DNA of 64,000 nucleotides, taken from assembly GCA_036380875.1 (NCBI GenBank), contig DASVDX010000028.1, positions 1 to 64,000 of the forward strand. Reading direction: 5' to 3'. Positions 50,920 through 58,715 of the stretch are shown piece after piece. The notes beneath the pieces are model-generated. The model had not been told where the DNA came from. It made no database searches and was given only the letters and a program-made list of their open reading frames with translations. Both the position numbers and the translations under genes were made by a program. Source of the stretch: ZC4RG17 sp036380875 (GTDB lineage Bacteria > Actinomycetota > Acidimicrobiia > Spongiisociales > ZC4RG35). Within the stretch, counting starts at the first letter, position 1; the number at the start of each line of letters is the position of its first letter.

Positions 50920-50943
50920 TCGGTCGGTGAGTGATTGCTGCCG

Positions 50944-50976
50944 GGCCCTTCCCGACATCCCCCAACGGGAAGGGCC
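50944..50976. terminator. Bidirectional hairpin between convergent genes
   Basis: A perfect 10-bp stem GGCCCTTCCC / GGGAAGGGCC with a 13-nt loop, extended by TTGC...GCAA pairing outside, sits in the 72-bp gap between two convergent genes. It could end transcription from both sides. T-tracts are weak. Confidence 0.65.
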
Positions 50977-50991
50977 GGCAACATCTCTCCT

Positions 50992-52605
50992 CTATGGAGT
51001 GGCGACGGCCTGGACCCGGATCGCGCGGCCGTCGGGTGCGCTCTGTATCCCCTGGGCCAGGATCGACCCGTCGGGGGTCGCGGCCAGATCGATCCAATCC
51101 CCGAGTTGTGACGTCGGCACCGCCTTCCATGCGGTCAGGTCCTTGGACACGAGGAGGATGCCCTGGGACTGCACCTCTCCTTCGACCATTCGGCGGTCTT
51201 GGTTGCGGCGGAAGATCGGATCGAAGATCTTGGCGATCGGGTTTCTTGCATTTCCGCCGGCGCCTTCCGCCACGACGCTGATCGCGACGCCGGAATCAGT
51301 CACGACGGCACCCCCTGGCCAGAGGCTGATCATGTTGCCTTCGGACTCGACCAGTTCCTGCAGGAGCCCGTCGATAGGGACTTGCTGCCATGGCCCGTCG
51401 AGGTCTGGGGCGCGGTACACACGCAGAGATGTCCCGTTGATGTCCTGGCTCGCCATGACGATTTCGCCTCCGGTCTTCCCGATCGCCAGCACATATCCGG
51501 CGTCGATGCCTTCGGCGATGGGCCGCCATTCCCGGGCGTCTTCTGAAGCGAGAATGCGAGTCGGCCCCATGTCGGTGATCGTGACGACCGCCGTACCGTC
51601 CACCGAGGCGACGCGGTCGATGTAGCCGCCGGGAAACGGATAGTCGACGGGCTCGAAGTTCTCTCCGTCTGACGACCAGAAGGTGAAGTGCTCGACTAGT
51701 TCTCCGAACTCGATCGACCCTCCGGGAAGGCCGAGTTCCTCCCAAGTGAAGAAAGCGGTGGCCCTCTCCTCGATGACCGCTTCGCACTTCGATGGGTCGG
51801 CGGTGAAGCACGCTTCATGGGCATCGACGAGGGCGTCATCGGGGAAGATCGCCACTCCGGACTCGATCATCATCGGTTGCACCCGGCCTTCGAGCGCATC
51901 GGGTGGCAGCAGTGTCAGAGGATCGAGAAACTGGCGGCTGGTCGCAATGGCGAGCACGCCTTCGTCGGTGGCTATCACCTTGGGGACGAGGCTGGCTCCG
52001 GCGGCCACGCCAACGTCCAACTCGAGGGTCTTGTCGAACGAGGACCCGCCGTCGCTCGAGACACGTAGCTCTATGTCCTGGGTGTCGGCTTTGGCGCCAG
52101 GGCCGGTGCCGACGAGATACAGGAGGCCCTGGGAGACTGCCATGTCAGAAGGCCGCCAGTCGCCGAGCAGGGTGGCGGTCCAGTCGAGACCGTCCTCGGA
52201 TACGTAGAGCGCCTTCGGGACGTTGCCGTTGGGGAAGTTCTCCCACTTGGCGCCCGGGGCGGTGGAGAGGACATACAGGGCTCCGTCACCCAACTCTCTG
52301 TCCTCCGCCCAGGCCAGGGCAGCGGGCTGGACCTGCCAGTCCAAGTCGCCGATGGACAGAGACAAGTTGGCTTCTGCGGCCACCATCTGATTGACGTCGA
52401 CATCGGGGCCGTCGCCCGACAACAGGCCGGACGCCATCACTCCGACGGCGCCCAAGAGCACGACGACGACGGGTGCCGCCGTCATCACGGCCCGTCGGCG
52501 TCGACGGATCGTCTCACCTCGCTCCATCACTCCTCCGAGGTCACTGACTGGGGTCTTCGCCAGCTCCGACCTCATGTGCGCTTGGAGTCGTTCCTGCAGA
52601 TCCAT
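50992..52605 (-). CDS. Anti-sigma factor-like membrane protein with propeller-type outer domain
   Basis: A 537-residue single-pass membrane protein. The cytoplasmic N-terminus (DLQERLQAHMRSELAKTPVS) leads into a basic RRRRRAV segment and one membrane helix near residues 40-58. The large outer part has repeated blade-like motifs such as GALYVLSTAPGAKW, ALYVSEDGLDWT and LRVSSDGGSSF, as in beta-propeller sensor domains. Its ATG at 52605 overlaps the stop of the ECF sigma gene by one base, so it is probably the cognate anti-sigma factor and signal receiver. A conserved zinc-type HxxxCxxC anti-sigma motif is not visible. Confidence 0.82.
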   Translation of the reverse strand: MDLQERLQAHMRSELAKTPVSDLGGVMERGETIRRRRRAVMTAAPVVVVLLGAVGVMASGLLSGDGPDVDVNQMVAAEANLSLSIGDLDWQVQPAALAWAEDRELGDGALYVLSTAPGAKWENFPNGNVPKALYVSEDGLDWTATLLGDWRPSDMAVSQGLLYLVGTGPGAKADTQDIELRVSSDGGSSFDKTLELDVGVAAGASLVPKVIATDEGVLAIATSRQFLDPLTLLPPDALEGRVQPMMIESGVAIFPDDALVDAHEACFTADPSKCEAVIEERATAFFTWEELGLPGGSIEFGELVEHFTFWSSDGENFEPVDYPFPGGYIDRVASVDGTAVVTITDMGPTRILASEDAREWRPIAEGIDAGYVLAIGKTGGEIVMASQDINGTSLRVYRAPDLDGPWQQVPIDGLLQELVESEGNMISLWPGGAVVTDSGVAISVVAEGAGGNARNPIAKIFDPIFRRNQDRRMVEGEVQSQGILLVSKDLTAWKAVPTSQLGDWIDLAATPDGSILAQGIQSAPDGRAIRVQAVATP

Positions 52606-53198
52606 CAGGAGTCTCCGTGGTCGAAGTGGGCGAGCAGTTCTGCCAGACGCGCCAAACCCCGATGCAGGCGGGACTTGACCGTTCCGGGTTTGATCTGGAG
52701 CGCTTCCGCCGTCTCCTCCGTCGACCAGTCGAGCAACACACGACACACCACCACCGTCCGGAGGCGAAGGTCGAGGGAGGCCAGGGCGGCGGCGATCTGC
52801 GGGTCGGCCGGCATGGCGGCATGCTCGACGTGCTCGCCGGGCGGGAGAGTGTGGCGTCGCGCCAGCTTGCGTTTCCAGGACAGCGCCCAGTTCAGGCCGA
52901 CCCGGTACACCCATCCGGCGGGGTTGTCGTAGTGGCTCACCGTTGCCCAATGGGCGTAGCAACGCGCCATCGCCTCGTCGGCGGCCTCGATCCCCAGATC
53001 ACGGTCACCGAGCGTCGACGACAGCGCAGCCGCCAGCCTCTGGTACGTCTGGCTGTAGAAGGCGGCGAAGCCCGGGCGGGCGTCGACGTCGGCGCGCGCG
53101 ACGTCGGCCGTCCGCGTCACGGTCGCGTTCCAGGCTGTGGCATGCACACGGGAGAAACGCCCAACCCGGTCGAGAGGTTCACTGTTTCCGCCGGCCAT
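52605..53198 (-). CDS. ECF-type RNA polymerase sigma factor
   Basis: A 197-residue extracytoplasmic-function sigma factor. Region 2 covers about residues 40-110 (FAAFYSQTYQRLAAALSSTL, then WVYRVGLNWALSWKRK). Region 4 lies at about 140-190, with the helix-turn-helix EETAEALQIKPGTVKSRLHR. The SigE/SigM-like class is typical of actinobacteria. ATG at 53198; a longer in-frame reading to 53609 lies in the O-antigen ligase gene. It is coupled to the putative anti-sigma gene and probably responds to an envelope or cell-surface signal. Confidence 0.93.
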   Translation of the reverse strand: MAGGNSEPLDRVGRFSRVHATAWNATVTRTADVARADVDARPGFAAFYSQTYQRLAAALSSTLGDRDLGIEAADEAMARCYAHWATVSHYDNPAGWVYRVGLNWALSWKRKLARRHTLPPGEHVEHAAMPADPQIAAALASLDLRLRTVVVCRVLLDWSTEETAEALQIKPGTVKSRLHRGLARLAELLAHFDHGDS

Positions 53199-53208
53199 CG
53201 TCCTGGAG

Positions 53209-55011
53209 CTATCGGAGGGCGTCTTCCAGATCGGCGATGGCGGCATGGTCCGGGTCCAGTCGGCGGGCAGTTTGGAGGGAGGCGCGAGCGAGGTCGGCCT
53301 CGCCGGCGGCCAGATAGAGAGCCGCCAAGCGTAGGTGAGGAGTCGGGTCGGCGGGAGACAAATGGGCGGCCGCCAGCCACGACCTCTCGGCCTCGCCCAC
53401 TTTGCCCGCTGCCGCCTGGACGTCGCCGAGGAGGATCCGCAGTTCGGGATGGTTCGGGTCCGCCTCCACGGCTTCCTCCAGCAGCGCGAGGGCGGCCGAC
53501 GTGTCCGCGCCGGCGACGGCGAGCCGGGCACGAGCAATCCGCACCGCCGGATCCGGCGGCGACAGAGCGGCGGCGGCCTCGACCCGATCTCGAGCTCCGT
53601 CCTGGTCACCTCGCTGCAGGGCGACGTCGGCGGCCAACAACGCGTACCGGAAGGAGTCGGGTCGGAGAGCGAACGCAGAGTCGGCGGCGACCAGGTCGTC
53701 GTTGGTCACCGCACTGGCCGCCCGGTGGTCGGCGACGACGTCGATGACGCCCGCTGTGGCGGCGAGGAGTGCCAGGGCGGCGGTCGCGGCGGCGCCGATC
53801 TTCGTGCGGCCGTGGAGCGGCGGCTGCGAACGTGCCGAAGCGACGACCACACCCGCGATGGCCCAGCCGGCGGCTCCCACCTCCAGGGTGGGAAACAGGA
53901 ACAGTTCCTGGGTCAGCAACGCAAAGACCCCCGCCCCCATACCGGCCAACACGGGGGTGCCGCCCCGGACTACTCCGCTGCATCTGATGGCCAGCCACAC
54001 CGCCGCCGCCACCCAGGCGAGGGTGCCGGGGACACCCATCGCCACCCCGAGGTCCAAGGGGCCCGAGTGGGCACGGTCGGTGATCGTCGTCCGCCCATAC
54101 TCCTGGACGTAGGCGACGTCGACGTGGGAAGGGAAGACCACCCGGTAGCCCTCGAGCCCGGTTCCAGTCAGGGGATCCGATACGAGAGCCCGTGAGGCCA
54201 CACGCCACTCGGCGAGACGTCCGCTGATGGGTTCTCCGAGCCTCCCGCCCAGAGGCGAAAGGGCGATCGACGCCACGACGACGAGGACCACCCCGGTTGC
54301 CACCAACGGATGTCGGCGAAGGGCGTCGAACCCTCTGAGGACTGCCAGCAACGCGGTGACGCCGAGGCCGAAGGCGGCGGCTCTGGCGCCCGACCCGGCC
54401 AGGAGCCCGATCCCGCAAACGGCTGCTGTTGCTCCGGCGATCCGCCACCGGAGAGGCTGGCGCCTGTCGGCAGCTGTCCCGACGCCCATGGGCAGGAGGA
54501 GACACAGGGCGGCACCGAGGTAGGCGGGCGAACCGAAAGTGGCGCCGAGGCGGGTCGTCGTAGTGGTGAGGTCCACCGGGACTGTCCCGAGCGACTCGGC
54601 GATCCCGTACAGGGTCATCCCACCCAGCGCCACGATCGCCGCTCGACTCAGCAGAACACGGCCCTTCTCATCGGTGATCGCTTGGCCGCCGACGAATGCC
54701 GCCGCCAGAGTCAGCAATGCCACGAACCCGAAGCGCCGGTCCGGCGTCCCCAGCCACGCCGCCAGAGGGTCATCAGCGATCAGTGATGTCACCGCCGCCC
54801 AGGCGAGAAACGATGCCCATCCGTGAAGGGAGCGTCGGTGGAGGTCTACGCCTTCGAACAGGGCGGCAGCCGCAGCGCCGAAGGCGCACACGGTGATCAC
54901 GAGCCATTTCGCGGGCAGGAAGACCTGCCATCCTCCCGGGTCGAAGGCCAGGGCGCCACCGGCGAGCAGCACTGCGACGAGAACTGAGATGGCGCGGGCA
55001 GGGTCACGCAC
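53209..55011 (-). CDS. O-antigen ligase-like membrane protein with TPR domain
   Basis: A 600-residue protein. About ten membrane helices come first. The O-antigen ligase-family features are SGRLAEWRVASRALVSDPLT, followed by GTGLEGYRVVF and TDRAHSGPLDLGVAMGVPG with a conserved His. The C-terminal roughly 190 residues form tetratricopeptide-like helical repeats (for example AALALLEEAVEADPNHPEL), so the enzyme couples a glycan-polymer ligase/polymerase fold to a protein-interaction scaffold. GTG start at 55011. It lies 10 bp upstream of the sigma gene and may be in the same operon. It likely acts in surface polysaccharide assembly. Confidence 0.88.
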   Translation of the reverse strand: MRDPARAISVLVAVLLAGGALAFDPGGWQVFLPAKWLVITVCAFGAAAAALFEGVDLHRRSLHGWASFLAWAAVTSLIADDPLAAWLGTPDRRFGFVALLTLAAAFVGGQAITDEKGRVLLSRAAIVALGGMTLYGIAESLGTVPVDLTTTTTRLGATFGSPAYLGAALCLLLPMGVGTAADRRQPLRWRIAGATAAVCGIGLLAGSGARAAAFGLGVTALLAVLRGFDALRRHPLVATGVVLVVVASIALSPLGGRLGEPISGRLAEWRVASRALVSDPLTGTGLEGYRVVFPSHVDVAYVQEYGRTTITDRAHSGPLDLGVAMGVPGTLAWVAAAVWLAIRCSGVVRGGTPVLAGMGAGVFALLTQELFLFPTLEVGAAGWAIAGVVVASARSQPPLHGRTKIGAAATAALALLAATAGVIDVVADHRAASAVTNDDLVAADSAFALRPDSFRYALLAADVALQRGDQDGARDRVEAAAALSPPDPAVRIARARLAVAGADTSAALALLEEAVEADPNHPELRILLGDVQAAAGKVGEAERSWLAAAHLSPADPTPHLRLAALYLAAGEADLARASLQTARRLDPDHAAIADLEDALR

Positions 55012-55052
55012 GGCACCATGTTGGTAGCCGGTGCCGCTTCTGTCGGCGTTGC

Positions 55053-55808
55053 TCAGCTGTGGGCGCGGATGAATTCGAGGACCCGCCGCCAGGCGTCAGC
55101 CGACTCCTCCCCGAATTCGGACTGCTTGCGATCGAAGAAGGAGTGAGGCGCACCCGGATAGGTCACCACCTCGTGGTCCACTCCGGCATCGGCGAGCGCC
55201 GCCTCCAGGGCGGCGACCGTCTCCGCGGGGATGGAGGGGTCGTCGCCCCCCATCAGGGCGAGTATGGGCGCTTGGACGAGATGGCACCGCTCGAGAAACG
55301 GCCCGTCACCCGTCGGGCGGTCGATGTCCGGGCGACCGTAGAAGCCGACGGCACCGGCCAGTCCATGGCCGTGGGTGGTGGCCGCCCACGAGCAGGTGCC
55401 ACCGAAGCAGAAGCCGACCGTGAAGATCTTCACGTCGGGGGTCCGGCTCCTCAGGTGAGCCGCCGCTGCAGCGATATCGGCGTTGATGCCCTCCGACGTG
55501 GTCAGCGGCACATGGGCGGAGTGGTCGAAGTCCTCTCCTCGTGGCTCGGTCCCGGCAGTGCGCCCGAAGTAGTCGATGGCGACCGAGTCGTGACCCGCTT
55601 CGGCGAAGCGCACGGCCAGTTCCTCGTAGAAGCGGAAGAGACCTCTCACATCGGGGAGGACGATCACCGCAGTTCCGCTCGGGCCGTTCTCGGCCCAGGC
55701 TTCGAAGGCGGCGAACTCAGTGCCATCGGCCGAGGTCAGGGTGAGCCTGCGTCCGCTGACGGTTCCTGACGCGGGTACGGGAGGGAGGGCATCGGCGTCC
55801 ACACACAT
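55053..55808 (-). CDS. Dienelactone hydrolase-family protein
   Basis: A 251-residue alpha/beta hydrolase of the dienelactone hydrolase group. The nucleophile Cys is in VGFCFGGTCSW, the acid Asp in LMGGDDPSIP, and the His in PGAPHSFFDRKQ, forming the expected Cys-Asp-His triad. SVAIDYFGRTAG is the family's second-domain signature. ATG at 55808; earlier in-frame codons up to 55970 are antisense to the divergent gene. Possible substrates are dienelactones or other carboxylic esters; no degradation pathway genes are next to it. Confidence 0.9.
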   Translation of the reverse strand: MCVDADALPPVPASGTVSGRRLTLTSADGTEFAAFEAWAENGPSGTAVIVLPDVRGLFRFYEELAVRFAEAGHDSVAIDYFGRTAGTEPRGEDFDHSAHVPLTTSEGINADIAAAAAHLRSRTPDVKIFTVGFCFGGTCSWAATTHGHGLAGAVGFYGRPDIDRPTGDGPFLERCHLVQAPILALMGGDDPSIPAETVAALEAALADAGVDHEVVTYPGAPHSFFDRKQSEFGEESADAWRRVLEFIRAHS

Positions 55809-55875
55809 GACTCCATCTTGCCAAAACGAAGCGAAAGACCCTGCCCGAGAGGGGTGTGCCTTGCATACTGCAGGC

Positions 55876-56313
55876 ATGAAGCCGGAGCGGATCCTGGCCA
55901 TCGTGGTGGCAGCGATCGTCGTGATCGCATCGGTCGCTGCGGTCGTGGCGTCCCAGCGGGACGAACCCACCTACGACCCGGCGACGCCGGAAGGTGTGGT
56001 GCAGAGTTATCTCAGGGCGGTGATCGACGGCGACGAGGACGAGGCCCTCGCCCATCTGGATCCGGCTGCCGGCTGCGACTGGGACGATGCCGACACCTTT
56101 GGAATCGACGTGTCGCGGGCGGTACTGCTCGCAAGCGATGTCGAAGGCGACGAAGCTCGCGTCGAAGTGGAGTTGGTGTTCGAGGCGGGAGGCGGGCCCT
56201 TCGACCCCTACGAGTACAGCCAGGAGGAGACGTTCCGTCTCGTCCAGGGCGAAGCCGGATGGCTGATCACCGACGAGCCCTGGCCGTTCTTCTTCTGTGG
56301 GGACGACCGATGA
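55876..56313 (+). CDS. Small membrane-anchored protein
   Basis: A 145-residue protein with a short basic start and a single membrane segment (ILAIVVAAIVVIASVAAVVA) at residues 6-26 that may serve as an uncleaved signal. The outer domain reads TPEGVVQSYLRAVIDGDEDE and ETFRLVQGEAGWLITDEPWP; this pattern recalls small NTF2-like/DUF4878-like lipoprotein domains. The C-terminus has a lone Cys. ATG at 55876. It overlaps the next gene by 4 bp (ATGA), so they act together or are co-regulated. I cannot assign a function. Confidence 0.8.
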   Translation: MKPERILAIVVAAIVVIASVAAVVASQRDEPTYDPATPEGVVQSYLRAVIDGDEDEALAHLDPAAGCDWDDADTFGIDVSRAVLLASDVEGDEARVEVELVFEAGGGPFDPYEYSQEETFRLVQGEAGWLITDEPWPFFFCGDDR

Positions 56314-57992
56314 TCTTCTTCGGCTTTGCCGTCCTTTTCGGCGCCGTCGTGCTCGGTGTCGTCGTGGCCCTGAGTCGGAGGGGAGACGACCGGTCCGGCG
56401 GAGGCGACGCCCACGGCGTCCGACGCTTCTTCCAATACCTGCTCCTGTACGCCTTGTTGCTGATCGTCGCCAACGGCCTCGCCGGCTTGCTCGGCTGGGC
56501 CCTCGGCGGCCCTGACTCCTTGGCACTTCGGTTCGAGACCAGCTTGGCGCGCAACCTGAGCTTCGTCCTCATCGGCCTGCCGCTGTATGCCGCGCTCGGG
56601 TGGTGGTCTCTGGGAAAGCTCCGCTCCGATCCTCGAGAGAGGCAGTCCTTCGGCTGGCTGTTCTATTCGACGGCAGCGACGACCACGGCCCTCGTCGTCG
56701 CGATGACGCACCTGCACGACGTCGTCGCCGGCCTGGCTGAGGGCGAGCGCTGGTATGGCTCCCCGCTCGTGTCCTTTGTGGTTTGGGGCGGGCTGTGGGT
56801 CGTGCACTGGCTCGTGATCCGGCGACTGGCCCACCGAATCGTCGAACTGCCGCTCCTGGTCGGGTCGGCGATCGGCCTCCTCACCGCTGCCGTCGGCCTC
56901 GCCCAGTTCCTGTCAGGCGCCATCGAGATGGTGGCGGTGCGAAACCTCCTGCTCGGCGACGGACCCGGGCTCGGCGAGGACGGCGCGACGCTGCTCGTCG
57001 GGGCGGCTGCCTGGATCCCGAACTGGTGGGCGGCGCGGACAGTCACTCGCTCGCCCCTGTGGCTCGGTTACGTGTTCGTTCTGGGCGTCGGCGGCGGACT
57101 GGCGACGGTACTGACGGCGGCCGGCGCAGTGCTGCAGAGCCTGTTGGTGTGGTGGGTCGGCGACCCCCGTACAACCGATGCCGCGAGGCACTTCAGCGAC
57201 GTTCCGGAACAGCTCTCAGCCGCGATCGTCGGTGGGATCGTGTGGTGGTACCACCGAGCACTGGTTGCCGGCCCTGCGACAGAGCGAACCGAGCCGAAAC
57301 GGATCTACGAGTACCTGATGGCTGGAATCGGCCTATTGGCAGCGGCCGGCGGGTTGACAGCGCTCCTCGTCGCGTTCTTCGAGGCAGTGACCGGTTCGCC
57401 GACGATCGTGGAGGGGACGTCCGCCATCAACACCCTTCTCCGGGCGGCGACGTTCCTCCTCATCGGGGCTCCCGTCTGGTGGTTCTTCTGGAGGCGCATC
57501 GCCAGAGAGAAACCAGAGGCCGAGATAGCCAGCCCGACGCGTCGGATCTACCTGTTCACCATCCTCGGCCTCAGCAGCGTGGCGGCGGTCGTCGCCCTCA
57601 TCACGGCGGTGTTCATCCTGTTCGAGGACCTGCTGGCGGGCACGGTCGGTGCGGACACCCTCCGCAGCCTGCGAATCGCAGTGGCGAGCCTGATCACGAC
57701 GGGGGTCCTCGCCGCCTACCACTGGGCTGTCTACCGAGGGGATCGACGTCTCGCCCCGACAGCACCCGAGCGACCTCGTTTCGTCCTCCTCATCGGCCCA
57801 GCCGATGACGAGATCACAAAGGCGGTTCGAGACCTGACCAAAGCCCGCGTGCAGCTCTGGAGGCGGGCCGACACCGTGCCACCTTGGTCGGTGGACGCAG
57901 TCGTCGCAGCCTTGGCCGGCGTATCCGCCGACGAAGTGGTGGTGGTGGCGGGACCCGATGGACCTCAGGTGATCGAGGTCGAGCGCGACTGA
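56310..57992 (+). CDS. DUF5671-type polytopic membrane protein
   Basis: A 560-residue membrane protein with about 13-14 hydrophobic helices arranged as repeats of a four-helix unit. The motif RRFFQYLLLYALLLIVANGL near residue 40, RIYEYLMAGIGLLAAAGGLT and RRIYLFTILGLSSVAAVVAL begin successive units, matching the repeated DUF5671 domain of actinobacteria. The last 70 residues are soluble (PRFVLLIGPADDEITKAVRD). ATG at 56310 overlaps the small upstream gene. Function unknown. Convergent with the nucleoside phosphorylase gene, with 3 bp between. Confidence 0.85.
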   Translation: MIFFGFAVLFGAVVLGVVVALSRRGDDRSGGGDAHGVRRFFQYLLLYALLLIVANGLAGLLGWALGGPDSLALRFETSLARNLSFVLIGLPLYAALGWWSLGKLRSDPRERQSFGWLFYSTAATTTALVVAMTHLHDVVAGLAEGERWYGSPLVSFVVWGGLWVVHWLVIRRLAHRIVELPLLVGSAIGLLTAAVGLAQFLSGAIEMVAVRNLLLGDGPGLGEDGATLLVGAAAWIPNWWAARTVTRSPLWLGYVFVLGVGGGLATVLTAAGAVLQSLLVWWVGDPRTTDAARHFSDVPEQLSAAIVGGIVWWYHRALVAGPATERTEPKRIYEYLMAGIGLLAAAGGLTALLVAFFEAVTGSPTIVEGTSAINTLLRAATFLLIGAPVWWFFWRRIAREKPEAEIASPTRRIYLFTILGLSSVAAVVALITAVFILFEDLLAGTVGADTLRSLRIAVASLITTGVLAAYHWAVYRGDRRLAPTAPERPRFVLLIGPADDEITKAVRDLTKARVQLWRRADTVPPWSVDAVVAALAGVSADEVVVVAGPDGPQVIEVERD

Positions 57993-57995
57993 GGC

Positions 57996-58715
57996 TCAGC
58001 TCAGCGCCGTGAACGCGGCGAGTAGGGCGCGTTCGGTTGCTTCCCGCACGACATCTCTGTGGGGGTCGTAGCCCTCCATGTCGGTGTCCCCCTGGGCCAG
58101 CGGGTTCCCGTCGATGGCGAGGATCGCCCCGGCGGCGGCATCGTGGAGTGAGGCCAAGACGAACAAAGCCGCGCACTCCATCTCGACCGCGACCACGCCG
58201 GCCCGCTGCCACATCTCCAGGTCCGAGCCGAGGACGGCGTGGGGATAGAACACCGACGAGGTGAGGACGATGCCCTCGTGGACGTTGCCCGCTGCTTCGA
58301 CGAGGGAAGAGCTGAGGAGCCGGTCGGCCACGGCCGGGAACCCGGGCGGCACGACCCCGTCTGTGTATCCGTCGGCTCGTACCGCGGCCGTGGCCACGAC
58401 CAGGTCGCCGTCCGTGACGGAGGGCTGCATCCCTCCGGCCGTCCCGGCCCGCACAACACGTTTCACGCCACCTCGGAACAACTCCTCGAAGCAGGCTGCC
58501 GCGCCGGGTGATCCCACGCCATGGGAAATCACGCCCACCGTCGAGCCCTGGTGAGTGCCGACATAGGAGACGTACTCCCGGTTGCGGCCGAGGAGGCGCG
58601 GGGAGCCGAGCAGCCGCGAGGCACGTTCGGCACGGTCGGGATCGCCGACGACCACCATCGCCTCCGGCAGATCGGAGGAGTCCACGGCGATGATGGGAAG
58701 GAACGTTCCTGACAT
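57996..58715 (-). CDS. Nucleoside phosphorylase (uridine phosphorylase-like)
   Basis: A 239-residue member of the NP-I phosphorylase family, which splits nucleosides with phosphate to free base and pentose 1-phosphate. VVVGDPDRAERASRL and YVGTHQGSTVGVISHGVGSPGA-like segments begin the fold; VVRAGTAGGMQPSVTDGDL and VVAVEMECAALFVLASLHD contain the phosphate and ribose sites. The FYPHAVLGSDLEMW segment differs from DeoD. The gene starts directly at the aldolase-SDR stop with no gap and is the last of a five-gene operon. Substrate class (purine, uridine or 5'-deoxynucleoside) is not decided by sequence. Confidence 0.88.
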   Translation of the reverse strand: MSGTFLPIIAVDSSDLPEAMVVVGDPDRAERASRLLGSPRLLGRNREYVSYVGTHQGSTVGVISHGVGSPGAAACFEELFRGGVKRVVRAGTAGGMQPSVTDGDLVVATAAVRADGYTDGVVPPGFPAVADRLLSSSLVEAAGNVHEGIVLTSSVFYPHAVLGSDLEMWQRAGVVAVEMECAALFVLASLHDAAAGAILAIDGNPLAQGDTDMEGYDPHRDVVREATERALLAAFTALS

